From: Paenibacillus oceani
GTDB taxonomy: Bacteria; Bacillota; Bacilli; Paenibacillales; NBRC-103111
Length of the DNA: 64,000 nt
Direction: 5' to 3'
Assembly: GCF_014705615.1 (NCBI RefSeq)
Contig: NZ_JACXJA010000007.1
Location: forward strand, 62,001-126,000
The notes beneath the pieces are model-generated. The model ran no database searches. It was not told where the DNA came from and was given only the letters and a program-made list of their open reading frames with translations. Made by a program: the position numbers and the translations under genes. This document shows, piece after piece, positions 1 through 9,259 of the stretch. Position 1 is the stretch's first letter. The number at the start of each line of letters is the position of its first letter.

Positions 1-1
1 C

Positions 2-91
2 AGCTTGTCCCCCGACCACACCGAAGAAGATATAGACTATCTTGCGGATGTTGTAGCCCGCACGATGGAACAGCTAAGGAGGTACCGGTGA
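2..91 (+). CDS. Cysteine desulfurase (NifS/IscS family), 3' end only
   Basis: The first 90 bases read in one frame as the last 29 residues of a protein, ending in TGA at 89-91. The tail contains HTEEDIDYLADVV, which resembles the C-terminal helix of IscS/NifS-type PLP-dependent cysteine desulfurases. The stop overlaps the GTG start of thiI. In Bacillus a dedicated cysteine desulfurase (NifZ/YrvO class) sits directly before thiI and passes persulfide sulfur to it, so context and sequence agree. Start and active site lie outside the window, and the identification rests on a short tail plus gene order. Confidence 0.7.
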   Translation, partial: SLSPDHTEEDIDYLADVVARTMEQLRRYR

Positions 92-1293
92 ATACGGAAG
101 TGATCCTGCTTCGCTTCGGCGAGCTTATGTTAAAGGGAAGAAATCGGAATCGGTTTGAAAATCAGATCGTTCAACAAATCAAGCGAGTGTTGAAGCCGCT
201 TGGCCGTGCGGTCGTACGTACCGAATCGTACGGAAGGATGTATGTTGAGCTCAACGGCGAATCGCATGCCGACGTCGAGAGGGAGCTCTCCAAAGTATTC
301 GGCCTGCATTCCTTCAGCCGCGCGATCAAAACGGCGCCGGATCTGGAGGAAATCCGCGCGGCCGCACGGATCGTAATGGACCGGCTGGAGCGGGTCCCGG
401 AGACGTTTCGGGTAACCGTAAGACGCGTCAACAAGCAGTTTCCGCACGATACGTTCGAGATGCATCAATTGCTGGGCGGATATTTGCTGGAGTCATACGA
501 GGGACTGAAAGTGGATGTGCATGAGCCGCAGGTGAATGTGCATGTCGAGATCCGCCACCAGGAGGCGTTTGTCTATATCGGCACGCTCCCCGGTCCGGGC
601 GGCTTCCCTCTGGGAAGCAACGGAAAAGCGATGCTGATGTTGTCCGGCGGGATCGACAGCCCGGTCGCCGGATGGTTTGCGATGAAGCGCGGTCTGCGCA
701 TCGAAGCGGTACATTTTCACAGCTACCCGTATACGAGCGAACGCGCCAAACAAAAGGTGATCGACCTGACGAGTGTGTTGGCAGAATACGCCGGCTCGAT
801 TATGATCCATATGGTTCCTTTTACGGAGATCCAGACCCGGCTGAAGGAATCGTGCCGTGAAAACTTGCTGATCACGATGATGAGACGGGTAATGTTCCGC
901 ATTACCGAACAGCTGGCCGAGCAGAGGGAAGCGCTGGCGATCGTTACGGGCGAGAGCCTCGGTCAGGTGGCGAGTCAGACGTTGTCCAGCATGAATGTGA
1001 TCGGCCGGGCGGCGACGCTGCCGGTGCTGCGTCCACTGATCACGATGGACAAGCTTGAGATTATCGCCATCTCCGAGAAGATCGAGACGTATCCGATCTC
1101 GATTCTCCCGTACGAAGATTGCTGCACGTTGTTTATGCCGAAGTCGCCTTCGACGAATCCGAGCCTGAAGGTGGTTGAGTACTCCGAGAAAGCGATGGAT
1201 TGGCTGCCGGAACTGATCCGCGAGGCGGTGGAGAAAACGGAGACGATGTGGGTGAAACCGGAGCAAAAGTCGGAGGAAGACCACTTGTTTTAG
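88..1293 (+). CDS. thiI: tRNA 4-thiouridine synthase / thiamine sulfurtransferase ThiI
   Basis: A 401-residue protein. The N-terminal half is a ferredoxin-like plus THUMP RNA-binding region (about residues 1-165); the C-terminal half is a PP-loop AMP-forming domain with SGGIDSPVAG near residues 185-195. ThiI adenylates U8 of tRNA and transfers sulfur to make s4U; sulfur is also used in thiamine thiazole synthesis. The length fits the short Bacillus-type ThiI without a rhodanese domain, which takes sulfur from a partner desulfurase; that gene overlaps immediately upstream (GTGA junction). The GTG start at 88 is preceded by AAGGAGG at 76-82. A terminator hairpin follows. Confidence 0.95.
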   Translation: MNTEVILLRFGELMLKGRNRNRFENQIVQQIKRVLKPLGRAVVRTESYGRMYVELNGESHADVERELSKVFGLHSFSRAIKTAPDLEEIRAAARIVMDRLERVPETFRVTVRRVNKQFPHDTFEMHQLLGGYLLESYEGLKVDVHEPQVNVHVEIRHQEAFVYIGTLPGPGGFPLGSNGKAMLMLSGGIDSPVAGWFAMKRGLRIEAVHFHSYPYTSERAKQKVIDLTSVLAEYAGSIMIHMVPFTEIQTRLKESCRENLLITMMRRVMFRITEQLAEQREALAIVTGESLGQVASQTLSSMNVIGRAATLPVLRPLITMDKLEIIAISEKIETYPISILPYEDCCTLFMPKSPSTNPSLKVVEYSEKAMDWLPELIREAVEKTETMWVKPEQKSEEDHLF

Positions 1294-1333
1294 TCGTATG
1301 CCCACATAACAATTCCGCTACGCGCCATATGTA

Positions 1334-1358
1334 GGGCTCCTGGGCACGGGGCCCTTTT
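1334..1358 (+). terminator. Rho-independent terminator after thiI
   Basis: GGGCTCC (1334-1340) pairs with GGGGCCC (1348-1354), with one G-U pair and a 7-nt loop, followed by TTTT. It closes the desulfurase-thiI operon. Confidence 0.65.
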
Positions 1359-1472
1359 CCCGTTCTTCGCTCCAATTGCTGTGCGGAGTTGTACTAGAAA
1401 GGGCTGCAGGGCGCATACGTTAACCAATAAAGGGACGGGTTTCGCAAGAGACTAGGATCGGGAGGGTGTACG

Positions 1473-2141
1473 ATGCTGGAATGGCTGTTGTTATTTTTGC
1501 AAATTTTGCTGATCAATATCGTGCTGAGCGGAGACAACGCCGTCGTCATCGCGCTGGCGAGCAAAAACTTGCCGCTGCATCAGCGGAAGCAGGCGATATG
1601 GTGGGGAGCGTTCGGGGCGATCGGGCTTCGGCTCGTTCTGACGGTTGCGGCGGTGTTCCTGCTGTCCATTCCTTTTATCCAGGCGGCCGGTTCCTTGCTC
1701 CTGTTATGGATTGCGATCAAGCTGCTGGCGGACGACGAAAGCCATGCTTCGGTAAAAGAAGCGTCTTCGCTCGGTAAAGCCATATGGACCATTATCGTGG
1801 CCGACTTCGTCATGAGTTTGGACAACGTGCTGGCGATTGCGGCTAAAGCGCAAGGAAACTTGTCGGTTATTATCCTCGGGATCGGACTGAGTATCCCGAT
1901 TATCGTATGGGGCAGCAACCTGGTCGTCGTGCTGCTGCAGCGTTATCCGATTTTCATCTACGCAGGGGCCGGCATTCTCGGTTTTACGTCGGGGGAGATG
2001 TTTATTAGCGACGGCAAAATGCAGCAATATTTGCTTCACCATAACCCCACGGCTCACTGGGCGATTCCCGTCGCCACGACGCTGATCGTTCTGCTGATCG
2101 GAGCGCTGTGGAAAAGACACAGTCCCGGCAAGCCGGCGTAA
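1473..2141 (+). CDS. TerC-family integral membrane protein, YjbE-like
   Basis: A 222-residue, very hydrophobic protein with about six or seven membrane segments. The family-defining acidic membrane motifs are visible twice: SGDNAVVIAL near residue 20 and MSLDNVLAIA near residue 115. The sequence closely resembles Bacillus YjbE. TerC-family proteins are linked to metal-ion (Mn2+) export and to metalation of secreted enzymes; the substrate here is inferred from the family only. It has its own GGGAGG site and ATG at 1473 and is flanked by terminators, so it is probably monocistronic. I looked for a yybP-ykoY manganese riboswitch in the 90-nt leader and saw no convincing one. Confidence 0.85.
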   Translation: MLEWLLLFLQILLINIVLSGDNAVVIALASKNLPLHQRKQAIWWGAFGAIGLRLVLTVAAVFLLSIPFIQAAGSLLLLWIAIKLLADDESHASVKEASSLGKAIWTIIVADFVMSLDNVLAIAAKAQGNLSVIILGIGLSIPIIVWGSNLVVVLLQRYPIFIYAGAGILGFTSGEMFISDGKMQQYLLHHNPTAHWAIPVATTLIVLLIGALWKRHSPGKPA

Positions 2142-2181
2142 TGTGAAGATGAACGATTGCATGCCTATAGCAGCCAGCCTC

Positions 2182-2207
2182 GCTCCCGAGCTTCTCGGGA
2201 GCTTTTT
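2182..2207 (+). terminator. Strong rho-independent terminator
   Basis: A 9-bp perfect stem GCTCCCGAG / CTCGGGAGC with a 3-nt CTT loop, followed by TTTTT. Confidence 0.95.
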
Positions 2208-2256
2208 GGTATGCGGAAATGCCCGAATAACGGGGGGAAAGTCCGATTTCCGCACC

Positions 2257-2288
2257 TGTAACCTTTTGACGCAAGGTTCGTCTATAAT
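2257..2288 (+). promoter_or_regulatory. Candidate ECF-sigma promoter of the MoxR/VWA/ABC operon
   Basis: TGTAAC at 2257-2262, followed directly by CTTTT, is a good match to the AAC-type -35 element of Bacillus ECF sigma factors. CGTCTA at 2279-2284 matches their -10, and the spacer is 16 nt. A TATAAT at 2283-2288 overlaps the -10, but the only TTGAC-like -35 (2266-2271) is just 11 nt away, so a sigma-A reading is poor. The start codons lie 30-50 nt downstream. It is a pattern match, not proven. Confidence 0.6.
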
Positions 2289-2332
2289 GAAGAAAGTAAG
2301 GAGTAGAATCGGAAATGGAGAGGGGTTCGAAT

Positions 2333-4729
2333 GTGAGTATTCGGAGCAACCTGCGGACGAAGCTGACCGGATGGGTATTTTACCTACTGGTCTTGACGCT
2401 GATCGCAGCCAATCTCGCCCTGTGGGGAAGCGGGAAGGCTAATGCGGAGCGATTGCCGCTTGATATCGTGATCGAGCACGGCTTTGACGGTAAAATGAAG
2501 GACGGAAAATGGTTTCCGGTCAAGATGACCGTAACGAATCCGGGTGACGACGTCTCCGGCGATCTGACGGTTCGGATGACGGGCGACGTAAATGGCGGCA
2601 AAGGGATCGTGTATGCCGAACATGTCGATCTCCCCAAACAAAGCACGAAGGTCGTCTGGTTTGCTCTGCCCGGCAAACAACTGAACGAACGGAACAACGT
2701 CATCGCCTTTTATGAGAAAGGAGCCGACAAGGGCAAGGTGATCCCGTTCTCCCAGGAAGACGTATCGATCATCACGAAGCCTTTATCACCGGAAACGCTT
2801 ATGGCGGGCGTGATGGCCCGTGATCCGGATACGCTTAACTTTTTATCCCTGCTGAACCAGAAGGGGTATCAAGTGCAGACGACGCTGCTTACGACGGGCG
2901 ATTTTCCTTGGGAAGCCACGATGCTTGACGGTCTCGATGTAATTGCCTTCAACGATGCGGAAACGGACAGGCTGAAGCCCGAGCAGGTGAAGGACATTGA
3001 AGCGTGGGTCGAGCGCGGCGGCAAGCTCATACTCGCGGGCGGCGCCGGCTATGCGAAGACGGCCTCTCCTTTCAGCGCGATTGCGCCGGTCACGGTTTCC
3101 GGTACCGCCTCGGTTGCGGAGCTCAGCTCGTTCGTTCAGGCGACCGGCCGGGAGCTGGACCTGAAAGGTCCGGTTACGGTATCGGCTGCAGCGGTAAAAT
3201 CGGGCGAGACGCTGTACGCCGAGAAAGGGATTCCGCTTGTCGTGGAAGCCCCTGTCGGACAAGGCTCGGTCACTTATATCGCTTACGACTTGTCGATGGA
3301 GCCGCTGGCGTCCTGGAACGGCAATCCGGCGATCTGGGAACGGATCTTGTCGGATGTTCTGGTTATGAATAATAGCGGCAAATCGGTGCGTATGGACGGA
3401 ATGTGGGAGCTGAACAACGCGCTGGAAATATTCCCGCAACTGATTCCTCCCGCTTACGGAATTCTTGCGCTGCTATTTTTGGTATATGCCATCGTCGTGG
3501 GACCGGCGCTGTATATAATTCTAAAAAGAGTGGACCGCCGCGAATGGGCCTGGTTCGCAATCCCGATCGTAGCGATCGTAACCAGCGTCTCGATCTATGC
3601 GATCGGCGCATCCGGCCGCGGTTCGACGCTGGCTCAAACGCTCGGAATGAACATCCTCTCCGGGAAAGGGGAGGCAACCCGGACCGCAGCTTCGTCGGTA
3701 TTCGTGCCGAGCGGCGGCAGCTACGAGCTGGAGTGGGCCGGCAAGCGCAGTATATCTCCGTTTATGGTGAACGACGGAAACTCCCTGCAGTCCGGAAATG
3801 CCGATATGATCATTCGATCCGAGCCCGAAAAAACAGTGGCGGCGTTCAAAAACGTTCCGTTCTGGTCGGTGCGCAAAGTGTTCGGCTCGCCAGAAACGGT
3901 AGCGGATGCGGGACAGTTCGAATACACGATCCGGCTCGACGCCTCCGGCGCCAAAGGCGAGATCGTCAACAATACGAAATCCGAGATGTACGAAGCCGGC
4001 ATCTTCATCGGAGGGCAGTGGATCCGGATCGGCGACATGAAGCCGGGCGAGAAGAAGCCGTTTCAGGTCGGAACGACCAACCTATCGTCCATGATGTACT
4101 CCGACTGGGGACATATCGTATTCCCGTACGCCGGCAATCAGGACGTATGGGAGCGGGAACGCTCGCTTCTGAACAGCTTCTCGCGCAGCTATGCGAGCGG
4201 TATGCAGAGCGCCCTGTCTTCGGAGCCTATGATCGTCGCGTTCTCCAAATCGGCCAGCGCGTTGTTCAAGATCGACGGCAAAGATGTGCAGTCGGAGCGG
4301 ATCGATCTGTACGCCCAGCCGCTCAAGCTAGACTACGTCCAAGGCGACCGCATTTTCATCCCGCGCGGCGTTGTCGTTCCTTTTGTAGAGTCCAGCAACG
4401 TGGCACATATGAGCACTTACAATAACGGCGGTATCGATGTAGGCAAGGGCGACTTTAAGCTTGTCTACCGCATACCGTCCCGTTCCAACTGGAAGTTTGA
4501 GAAAATAACGCTGGCGATGCAGGTTCAGCAGCAGTTTACCGTGGAACTGTGGAACGAAAGCAGCCAGTCATGGGAAGCGTTAAACGGCAATCCGAGCGAG
4601 CTGGACACCGCCCGTGTGAAGCAAGTGCTGACCGCCGCTAACGAGCTGCGCCTGCAAGTCACGAACAGTCAAAACGGCGGCCGGTTCACGTATCCGACGA
4701 TCGGTGTGGAAGGGGTAGTGTTGCCATGA
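2333..4729 (+). CDS. Large membrane-anchored extracellular protein, first gene of the MoxR/VWA operon
   Basis: About 798 residues from the GTG at 2333, which follows GGAGAGGGG with good spacing; an in-frame ATG at 2315 is the alternative. An N-terminal hydrophobic signal/anchor is followed by a long beta-rich extracytoplasmic part. Around residues 220-240 there is a class I glutamine-amidotransferase-like stretch (VERGGKLILAGGAGY) without an evident catalytic Cys. Two membrane segments near residues 370-425 precede another long soluble domain. It ends in an ATGA overlap with the ABC ATPase gene, so the two are co-translated. No enzymatic function can be assigned; it is probably an envelope partner of the ABC and MoxR components. 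Confidence 0.8.
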   Translation: MSIRSNLRTKLTGWVFYLLVLTLIAANLALWGSGKANAERLPLDIVIEHGFDGKMKDGKWFPVKMTVTNPGDDVSGDLTVRMTGDVNGGKGIVYAEHVDLPKQSTKVVWFALPGKQLNERNNVIAFYEKGADKGKVIPFSQEDVSIITKPLSPETLMAGVMARDPDTLNFLSLLNQKGYQVQTTLLTTGDFPWEATMLDGLDVIAFNDAETDRLKPEQVKDIEAWVERGGKLILAGGAGYAKTASPFSAIAPVTVSGTASVAELSSFVQATGRELDLKGPVTVSAAAVKSGETLYAEKGIPLVVEAPVGQGSVTYIAYDLSMEPLASWNGNPAIWERILSDVLVMNNSGKSVRMDGMWELNNALEIFPQLIPPAYGILALLFLVYAIVVGPALYIILKRVDRREWAWFAIPIVAIVTSVSIYAIGASGRGSTLAQTLGMNILSGKGEATRTAASSVFVPSGGSYELEWAGKRSISPFMVNDGNSLQSGNADMIIRSEPEKTVAAFKNVPFWSVRKVFGSPETVADAGQFEYTIRLDASGAKGEIVNNTKSEMYEAGIFIGGQWIRIGDMKPGEKKPFQVGTTNLSSMMYSDWGHIVFPYAGNQDVWERERSLLNSFSRSYASGMQSALSSEPMIVAFSKSASALFKIDGKDVQSERIDLYAQPLKLDYVQGDRIFIPRGVVVPFVESSNVAHMSTYNNGGIDVGKGDFKLVYRIPSRSNWKFEKITLAMQVQQQFTVELWNESSQSWEALNGNPSELDTARVKQVLTAANELRLQVTNSQNGGRFTYPTIGVEGVVLP

Positions 4730-5652
4730 TCGAAATTCGCGAGCTCACGAAAACATACGGACAATTCACGGCGCTTAACCGGCTCGATATGACGATTGAC
4801 AAAGGAACGGTATTCGGATTCGTCGGTCCGAACGGAGCCGGAAAGTCGACGACGATGTCCATCCTGGCTACGCTGCTCATTCCGACGTCGGGATCGGCCA
4901 AAGTGGGCGGGTACGAGGTAACCGAATATCCGAAAGAAGTCCGGAAACTGATCGGGTATATGCCCGACTTTTTCGGAGTGTACGATAATTTCAAAACGAC
5001 CGAGTATTTGGATTTTTACGGGGCCAGTTACGGCATTCCCCGCGCGGAACGGCTTAAGCTGATCCCCCAGCTGCTGGAACTGGTTAATTTGAGCGAGAAA
5101 GCGGACTTTTACGTCGATTCCTTATCTCGCGGCATGAAACAGCGGCTTTGTCTGGCGCGCTGCCTCGTGCACGATCCGGAGCTGCTCATTCTCGACGAGC
5201 CGGCTTCGGGCCTCGACCCGAGGGCGCGGATCGAAATGCGGGAAATTTTGAAAGAGCTCAAATCGATGGGCAAAACGATTATTATTTCGTCGCATATTTT
5301 GCCGGAGCTGGCGGAGATGGTGGACGAGATCGGCGTCATCGAAAACGGCACGCTGCTGGCCAAAGGGAAAGTGAACGACATTCAGCAGCGCATGCGCGCC
5401 AACCGGGTGCTGCATCTCCGGATCTTGGATCGGGAAGCGGAAGCCGTCGCTTTCCTGAAAGATTTGCCGCTGGTGACGCTGGTCCTGCAAGACGAACTGG
5501 GCATCCGGGTCCACTTCGGCGGGCGCGACGAAGAACAGTGGGAACTGCTAAAACTGCTCGTCGCAGGCGGATATAAGGTACTGTCGTTCCATGAAGCGCA
5601 GACGGATCTGGAAGACGTCTTCCTGGAGATTACGAAAGGGGTGCGGGCATGA
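4726..5652 (+). CDS. ABC transporter ATP-binding protein (ABC-2/CcmA type)
   Basis: A 308-residue nucleotide-binding subunit. Walker A GPNGAGKST lies at residues 34-42, the signature LSRGMKQR near 131-138 (S-R-G instead of S-G-G) and Walker B LLILDEPASGLD near 152-163. The domain order and the C-terminal extension of about 80 residues are typical of ABC-2 exporters such as NatA/CcmA. It overlaps its neighbours on both sides by ATGA junctions, and the next gene is the matching permease. The substrate is unknown; the operon context suggests envelope or stress function rather than nutrient uptake. Confidence 0.93.
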   Translation: MIEIRELTKTYGQFTALNRLDMTIDKGTVFGFVGPNGAGKSTTMSILATLLIPTSGSAKVGGYEVTEYPKEVRKLIGYMPDFFGVYDNFKTTEYLDFYGASYGIPRAERLKLIPQLLELVNLSEKADFYVDSLSRGMKQRLCLARCLVHDPELLILDEPASGLDPRARIEMREILKELKSMGKTIIISSHILPELAEMVDEIGVIENGTLLAKGKVNDIQQRMRANRVLHLRILDREAEAVAFLKDLPLVTLVLQDELGIRVHFGGRDEEQWELLKLLVAGGYKVLSFHEAQTDLEDVFLEITKGVRA

Positions 5653-6485
5653 CCTGGAAACAAAAGTGGATCAACCCGGTGCTGGAAAAGGAATTCCGCC
5701 TTCGGATGCGGACGATCCGATCGCCTCTTGCGCTTCTCGCCTATCTGGTCGTAATCGGCCTGCTGGCGCTCGGGTATATTTATCTCGAGATGCACAGCCG
5801 CGGATCGCGCGGTTTCAGCCCGGAATCGAGCCGGATGCTGTTTTACTTTTTGAGCGGCGCACAGCTGGTGCTGGTCTGCTTTATGGCGCCAGGCTTGACG
5901 GCCGGCGTTATTAGCGGCGAGCGGGAGAAGCAGACGCTGAATATTTTGCTGACGACGCAGCAAAGCTCGGCGACGATTATTTTAAGCAAGCTGTTTTCTT
6001 CGCTTAGCTTTATGTTTTTGATCGTGTTCGCTACATTGCCGGTGTACAGTATCGTGTTTTTGTTCGGGGGCATCTCCCCTACGCAGTTGCTTGCCGTGTT
6101 CGGTTTTTATATTCTCGTCATGGTGGCGCTGGGCTCGATCGGCGTATTGTTCTCGACGGTGCTGAAGAAAACGGTCGTTTCGCTGATCGTCACATACGGG
6201 GTCGGATTGTTCCTGTACGTATTTACCGGCTTGGCTGCGATTTTTATTATGGGTGTCACGAACAATCAGGCGAGAGAGGTTTCCGGATTTTTAATCGGCA
6301 TTAACCCGCTGGCGGCGATGATCAGCATATTCGAACCCGGATTTTCGGATGAGTTTTTCAGAGGCGGCTGGAAAGGGATGGAGCTTTGGCATATCTTCGT
6401 TCCGATTCATATCGTGATTTCTATTGTAGCGGTACTGCTGGCGATCCGATTCTTGCGGCCGAAAATGAAAAAGCAGACGGTGTAA
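5649..6485 (+). CDS. ABC-2 type transporter permease
   Basis: A 278-residue membrane protein with six likely membrane segments. The N-terminus NPVLEKEFRLRMRTIRSPLAL followed by a hydrophobic helix is the usual ABC-2 permease opening, and SGEREKQTLNILLTT is the conserved cytoplasmic loop motif of that family. It starts inside the stop of the ATPase gene (ATGA), so the two form one exporter. The substrate cannot be read from the sequence. The gene is followed after 33 nt by the next operon member. Confidence 0.9.
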   Translation: MTWKQKWINPVLEKEFRLRMRTIRSPLALLAYLVVIGLLALGYIYLEMHSRGSRGFSPESSRMLFYFLSGAQLVLVCFMAPGLTAGVISGEREKQTLNILLTTQQSSATIILSKLFSSLSFMFLIVFATLPVYSIVFLFGGISPTQLLAVFGFYILVMVALGSIGVLFSTVLKKTVVSLIVTYGVGLFLYVFTGLAAIFIMGVTNNQAREVSGFLIGINPLAAMISIFEPGFSDEFFRGGWKGMELWHIFVPIHIVISIVAVLLAIRFLRPKMKKQTV

Positions 6486-6518
6486 CGCCGGGAGCCGAAT
6501 TTGAGAGGAGGACTCATC

Positions 6519-8252
6519 ATGCCGACGGAAACTTTGCGGCGCCACATAGCGGCAGTACGAAGACGTCTGATCGCCCTGCGGATGATCCGGCTCGTCCAGT
6601 TCGGACTGATCGGCGGAGCGGCGGCGGCGGTAGCGTTAGCGGTAGCGGGCCGATGGTTTCCGATCGGGCATTACCGGCTGCTCGCGCTGATACTGGTTGC
6701 GGCCGGGGCATTAGCCGGAGTCGTCGCGGGGATGTTCCGGAAGCCGGATGAGCGGGACGCCGCCCGGGAGATGGACCGCAGCGGAGGCTTGGAAGAACGC
6801 GTCGGCACGGCGCTCGCCCATCTGGAAGCCGATTCCCCGATTGCGAAGATGCAGCGGGCCGAGGCGATCCGGTATGCGGAGTCGTTTCGGAGGGAAGCGC
6901 CGAAGCGGCTGCCGGTCCGGCTCGATCCGAAAAAGCTCGGCATGCTCGCCGGGATGGCTGCCGCACTCGTCTTCCTGCTCCTATGGCCCAATGCGATGGA
7001 CGAGAAAGTGAAACAAAGGCAGGAGGCCGAGATGTGGATCGAAGAGCAGGCAGCCCAGACGGAGGAAAATCGGGAGGAGCTAAAGTCGCAAAAGCTGCCT
7101 CCGCTCGAATTGCAGAAGCTTGATAAAGAGCTGCAGGCATTGGAGCAAGGTCTGAAGAACAGCGAGACGCCCGTGCAGGCGCTTAACGAAATGGAAGAAG
7201 CGATGAAAAAGCTCAAGGAGCAGGAGGAGCAGTGGGTCAAGGAACAGAAGCAGGCCGAGCTGTGGGCCAAGCAGTGGGAAGCGAATCCGGCGTTGAAGGA
7301 GCTCGGCCGCAACTTGTCGGGGCTGAATCGCGAAGGAGTGAACTCGGCGCTGGAAGGGCTTCGTCAGGAAGCGGCCCGGATGACCCCGGAGCAAAAGCAG
7401 GAGCTCGCCAAAGCGCTTGAGAAGCTGGCCGAATCGGCCGTGTCTGCGGACAAGGAAGCGGAGCAGCAGTTGAAAGATGCGCTGAACCGGCTTGCAAGCG
7501 AAGCGAGCGGCCCGGCTTCGGCCCAGGCAGCCGGAGGGCTTAGTGAGGAAGCGCTCCAGGCGCTTCAGGAGGCGCTCGCCCAATCGATCGCCGGCCAGCT
7601 TGCCCAGCTCCAGCTCGCCGCGCAGGCCGGGCAGATGAGCGGCCAACTCGCGCAGGCCGGCCTGCAAGCCGCCGGCCAGTTGGCGGCGCAAGGCGTAGCG
7701 CTGCCGGCGGCTTGGGGCGCGAACGGGTTGGCGGCCGGGCTGGCCTCGGCCGCTTCGCCCGGAGCGGTTCCGCCGGGAGCCGGCAGCCAGCCGGGCAGCG
7801 GCACCGGAACCGGGACCGGACCAACACCCGATCAAGGCTCGGGAAGCGGGGCAGGCTCGGGCTCCGGTTCCGGGAGCGGCTCCGGGTCCGGTTCTGGTAG
7901 CGGAAGCGGCTCGGGTTCAGGCAGCGGAAGCGGAAGCGGCTCCGGATCGGGAGGCGGCGGTGCGGGCGGTCTTGCCGGTGGCGTCGGCAACGGCTCGCGC
8001 GGCTTGGTCCATACGCCCCGGACCTCTACAGGCGGCGGTACGACCGAGACGGACAGCGGACCGGTTAACGGCAGAGGGGAAGTGTCACTGGACGGATCGG
8101 CCCCCGCTATGGACGGCGCATCCCGTCCGTACGAGGAAGTGTACTCCGAATACGAAGCTGAAGCGACGCGTTCGCTGAACCGGTCGGAGCTGCCGCAGAC
8201 GGTTCAGCAGCTGGTCCGCGACTATTTTACCGAAATACAACCGAATCGATAA
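6519..8252 (+). CDS. Membrane-anchored coiled-coil protein with a long Gly-Ser repeat, MoxR-operon associated
   Basis: About 577 residues from the ATG at 6519, preceded by GAGAGGAGGA; an in-frame TTG at 6501 precedes the ribosome site and is rejected. Two hydrophobic helices near residues 28-75 and one near 140-160 give an N-terminal membrane part. A charged Glu/Lys/Gln-rich coiled-coil stretch (about 165-330) and an Ala/Gln-rich part follow. Then comes an uninterrupted Gly-Ser dipeptide tract of about 40 residues encoded near 7840-7950. The extreme C-terminus is conserved-looking ([12 protein letters not shown]...LVRDYF) and ends just before moxR. Function unknown; it may link or regulate the neighbouring MoxR and VWA proteins. 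Confidence 0.8.
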   Translation: MPTETLRRHIAAVRRRLIALRMIRLVQFGLIGGAAAAVALAVAGRWFPIGHYRLLALILVAAGALAGVVAGMFRKPDERDAAREMDRSGGLEERVGTALAHLEADSPIAKMQRAEAIRYAESFRREAPKRLPVRLDPKKLGMLAGMAAALVFLLLWPNAMDEKVKQRQEAEMWIEEQAAQTEENREELKSQKLPPLELQKLDKELQALEQGLKNSETPVQALNEMEEAMKKLKEQEEQWVKEQKQAELWAKQWEANPALKELGRNLSGLNREGVNSALEGLRQEAARMTPEQKQELAKALEKLAESAVSADKEAEQQLKDALNRLASEASGPASAQAAGGLSEEALQALQEALAQSIAGQLAQLQLAAQAGQMSGQLAQAGLQAAGQLAAQGVALPAAWGANGLAAGLASAASPGAVPPGAGSQPGSGTGTGTGPTPDQGSGSGAGSGSGSGSGSGSGSGSGSGSGSGSGSGSGSGSGGGGAGGLAGGVGNGSRGLVHTPRTSTGGGTTETDSGPVNGRGEVSLDGSAPAMDGASRPYEEVYSEYEAEATRSLNRSELPQTVQQLVRDYFTEIQPNR

Positions 8253-8269
8253 CGTTAGGAGGAATTCCT

Positions 8270-9259
8270 GTGATCGAAACTAAGGAACAGCTGGAGCGGC
8301 AGCTGGCGACCGTCGCCGCGATCCGCGAGCAGATCGGACGTGTCATCGTCGGCCAGAAGGAGATTGTCGAGCAACTGCTGTGGTGTCTGCTCGCAGGCGG
8401 GCATGCGCTTCTGGAGGGGATTCCCGGACTCGGTAAAACGATGCTCGTGCGGACGATCGCGGATACGGTCGACCTCAGCTTCTCGCGCATTCAATTTACG
8501 CCGGATCTGATGCCGGCCGACATTACCGGAACAACGGTGATCCAGTTTGGAGGCCAAGGAGACACGACGTACCGGTTCCAGAAGGGGCCGATATTCGGGC
8601 ACCTCGTGCTCGCGGACGAAATCAACCGGGCTACGCCCAAGACGCAAAGCGCGCTGCTGGAGGCGATGCAGGAGAAGACGGTAACGGTCGGCTCCGAAAC
8701 TCACGCTTTGCCGAAACCGTTTTTTGTGCTCGCGACGCAAAATCCGCTCGAGAACGAAGGGACTTACCCGCTGCCGGAAGCTCAGCTGGACCGGTTTCTG
8801 GTCAAAATCGTCGTCAGTTATCCGACGAAGGAAGAACTGAAGGAGATTGTGCTCCGCACCACTTCGACTACGACTATTCAACCGGAGAAGGCGGCGGACG
8901 GAGAAGCGATTGTGCACATTCAACAAACCGCCAAGCAGATTCTGGTTGCGGACAACATTCTGGATTATGCGGTCAACCTGCTGATGTGCACGCATCCGGC
9001 GGAGGCCGACGCTCCCGAATCGGTCAAGCGATACGTTCAGTTCGGCTCAGGTCCGCGCGGCATTCAGGCGATCGTATCGCTGGCCAAAGTCCGAGCGTTC
9101 TGCGCAGGGCGGATGAACGTGTCGTTTCACGATATCGAGCAAGTGGCGATTCCGGCTTTGAGGCACCGCGTGTTTCTTAACTTTGAAGGCCAGGCGATGG
9201 GAATAACGACCGACCGGATTTTGCAGGACGTGCTTGCCGCGATGGAGAGCCGCCGATGA
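8270..9259 (+). CDS. MoxR-family AAA+ ATPase
   Basis: A 329-residue AAA+ protein. Walker A GIPGLGKT is at residues 50-57 and Walker [11 protein letters not shown] near 112-121, with the MoxR-typical continuation [14 protein letters not shown]. Sensor and lid regions follow ([34 protein letters not shown]). MoxR ATPases act as chaperones that remodel or insert cofactors into client complexes, usually together with DUF58 and VWA partners encoded next door, exactly as here. The GTG start at 8270 has a strong TTAGGAGG site. The stop overlaps the next start (ATGA). Confidence 0.95.
   Translation: MIETKEQLERQLATVAAIREQIGRVIVGQKEIVEQLLWCLLAGGHALLEGIPGLGKTMLVRTIADTVDLSFSRIQFTPDLMPADITGTTVIQFGGQGDTTYRFQKGPIFGHLVLADEINRATPKTQSALLEAMQEKTVTVGSETHALPKPFFVLATQNPLENEGTYPLPEAQLDRFLVKIVVSYPTKEELKEIVLRTTSTTTIQPEKAADGEAIVHIQQTAKQILVADNILDYAVNLLMCTHPAEADAPESVKRYVQFGSGPRGIQAIVSLAKVRAFCAGRMNVSFHDIEQVAIPALRHRVFLNFEGQAMGITTDRILQDVLAAMESRR

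Noticed and set aside
1381-1472. yybP-ykoY manganese riboswitch before the TerC-family gene
   Set aside because: Expected from family context, but the conserved riboswitch cores could not be recognised in the leader.
7840-7955. Tandem repeat as a CRISPR or satellite array
   Set aside because: The repetition is at codon level (Gly-Ser) within a coding frame, with no spacer structure.
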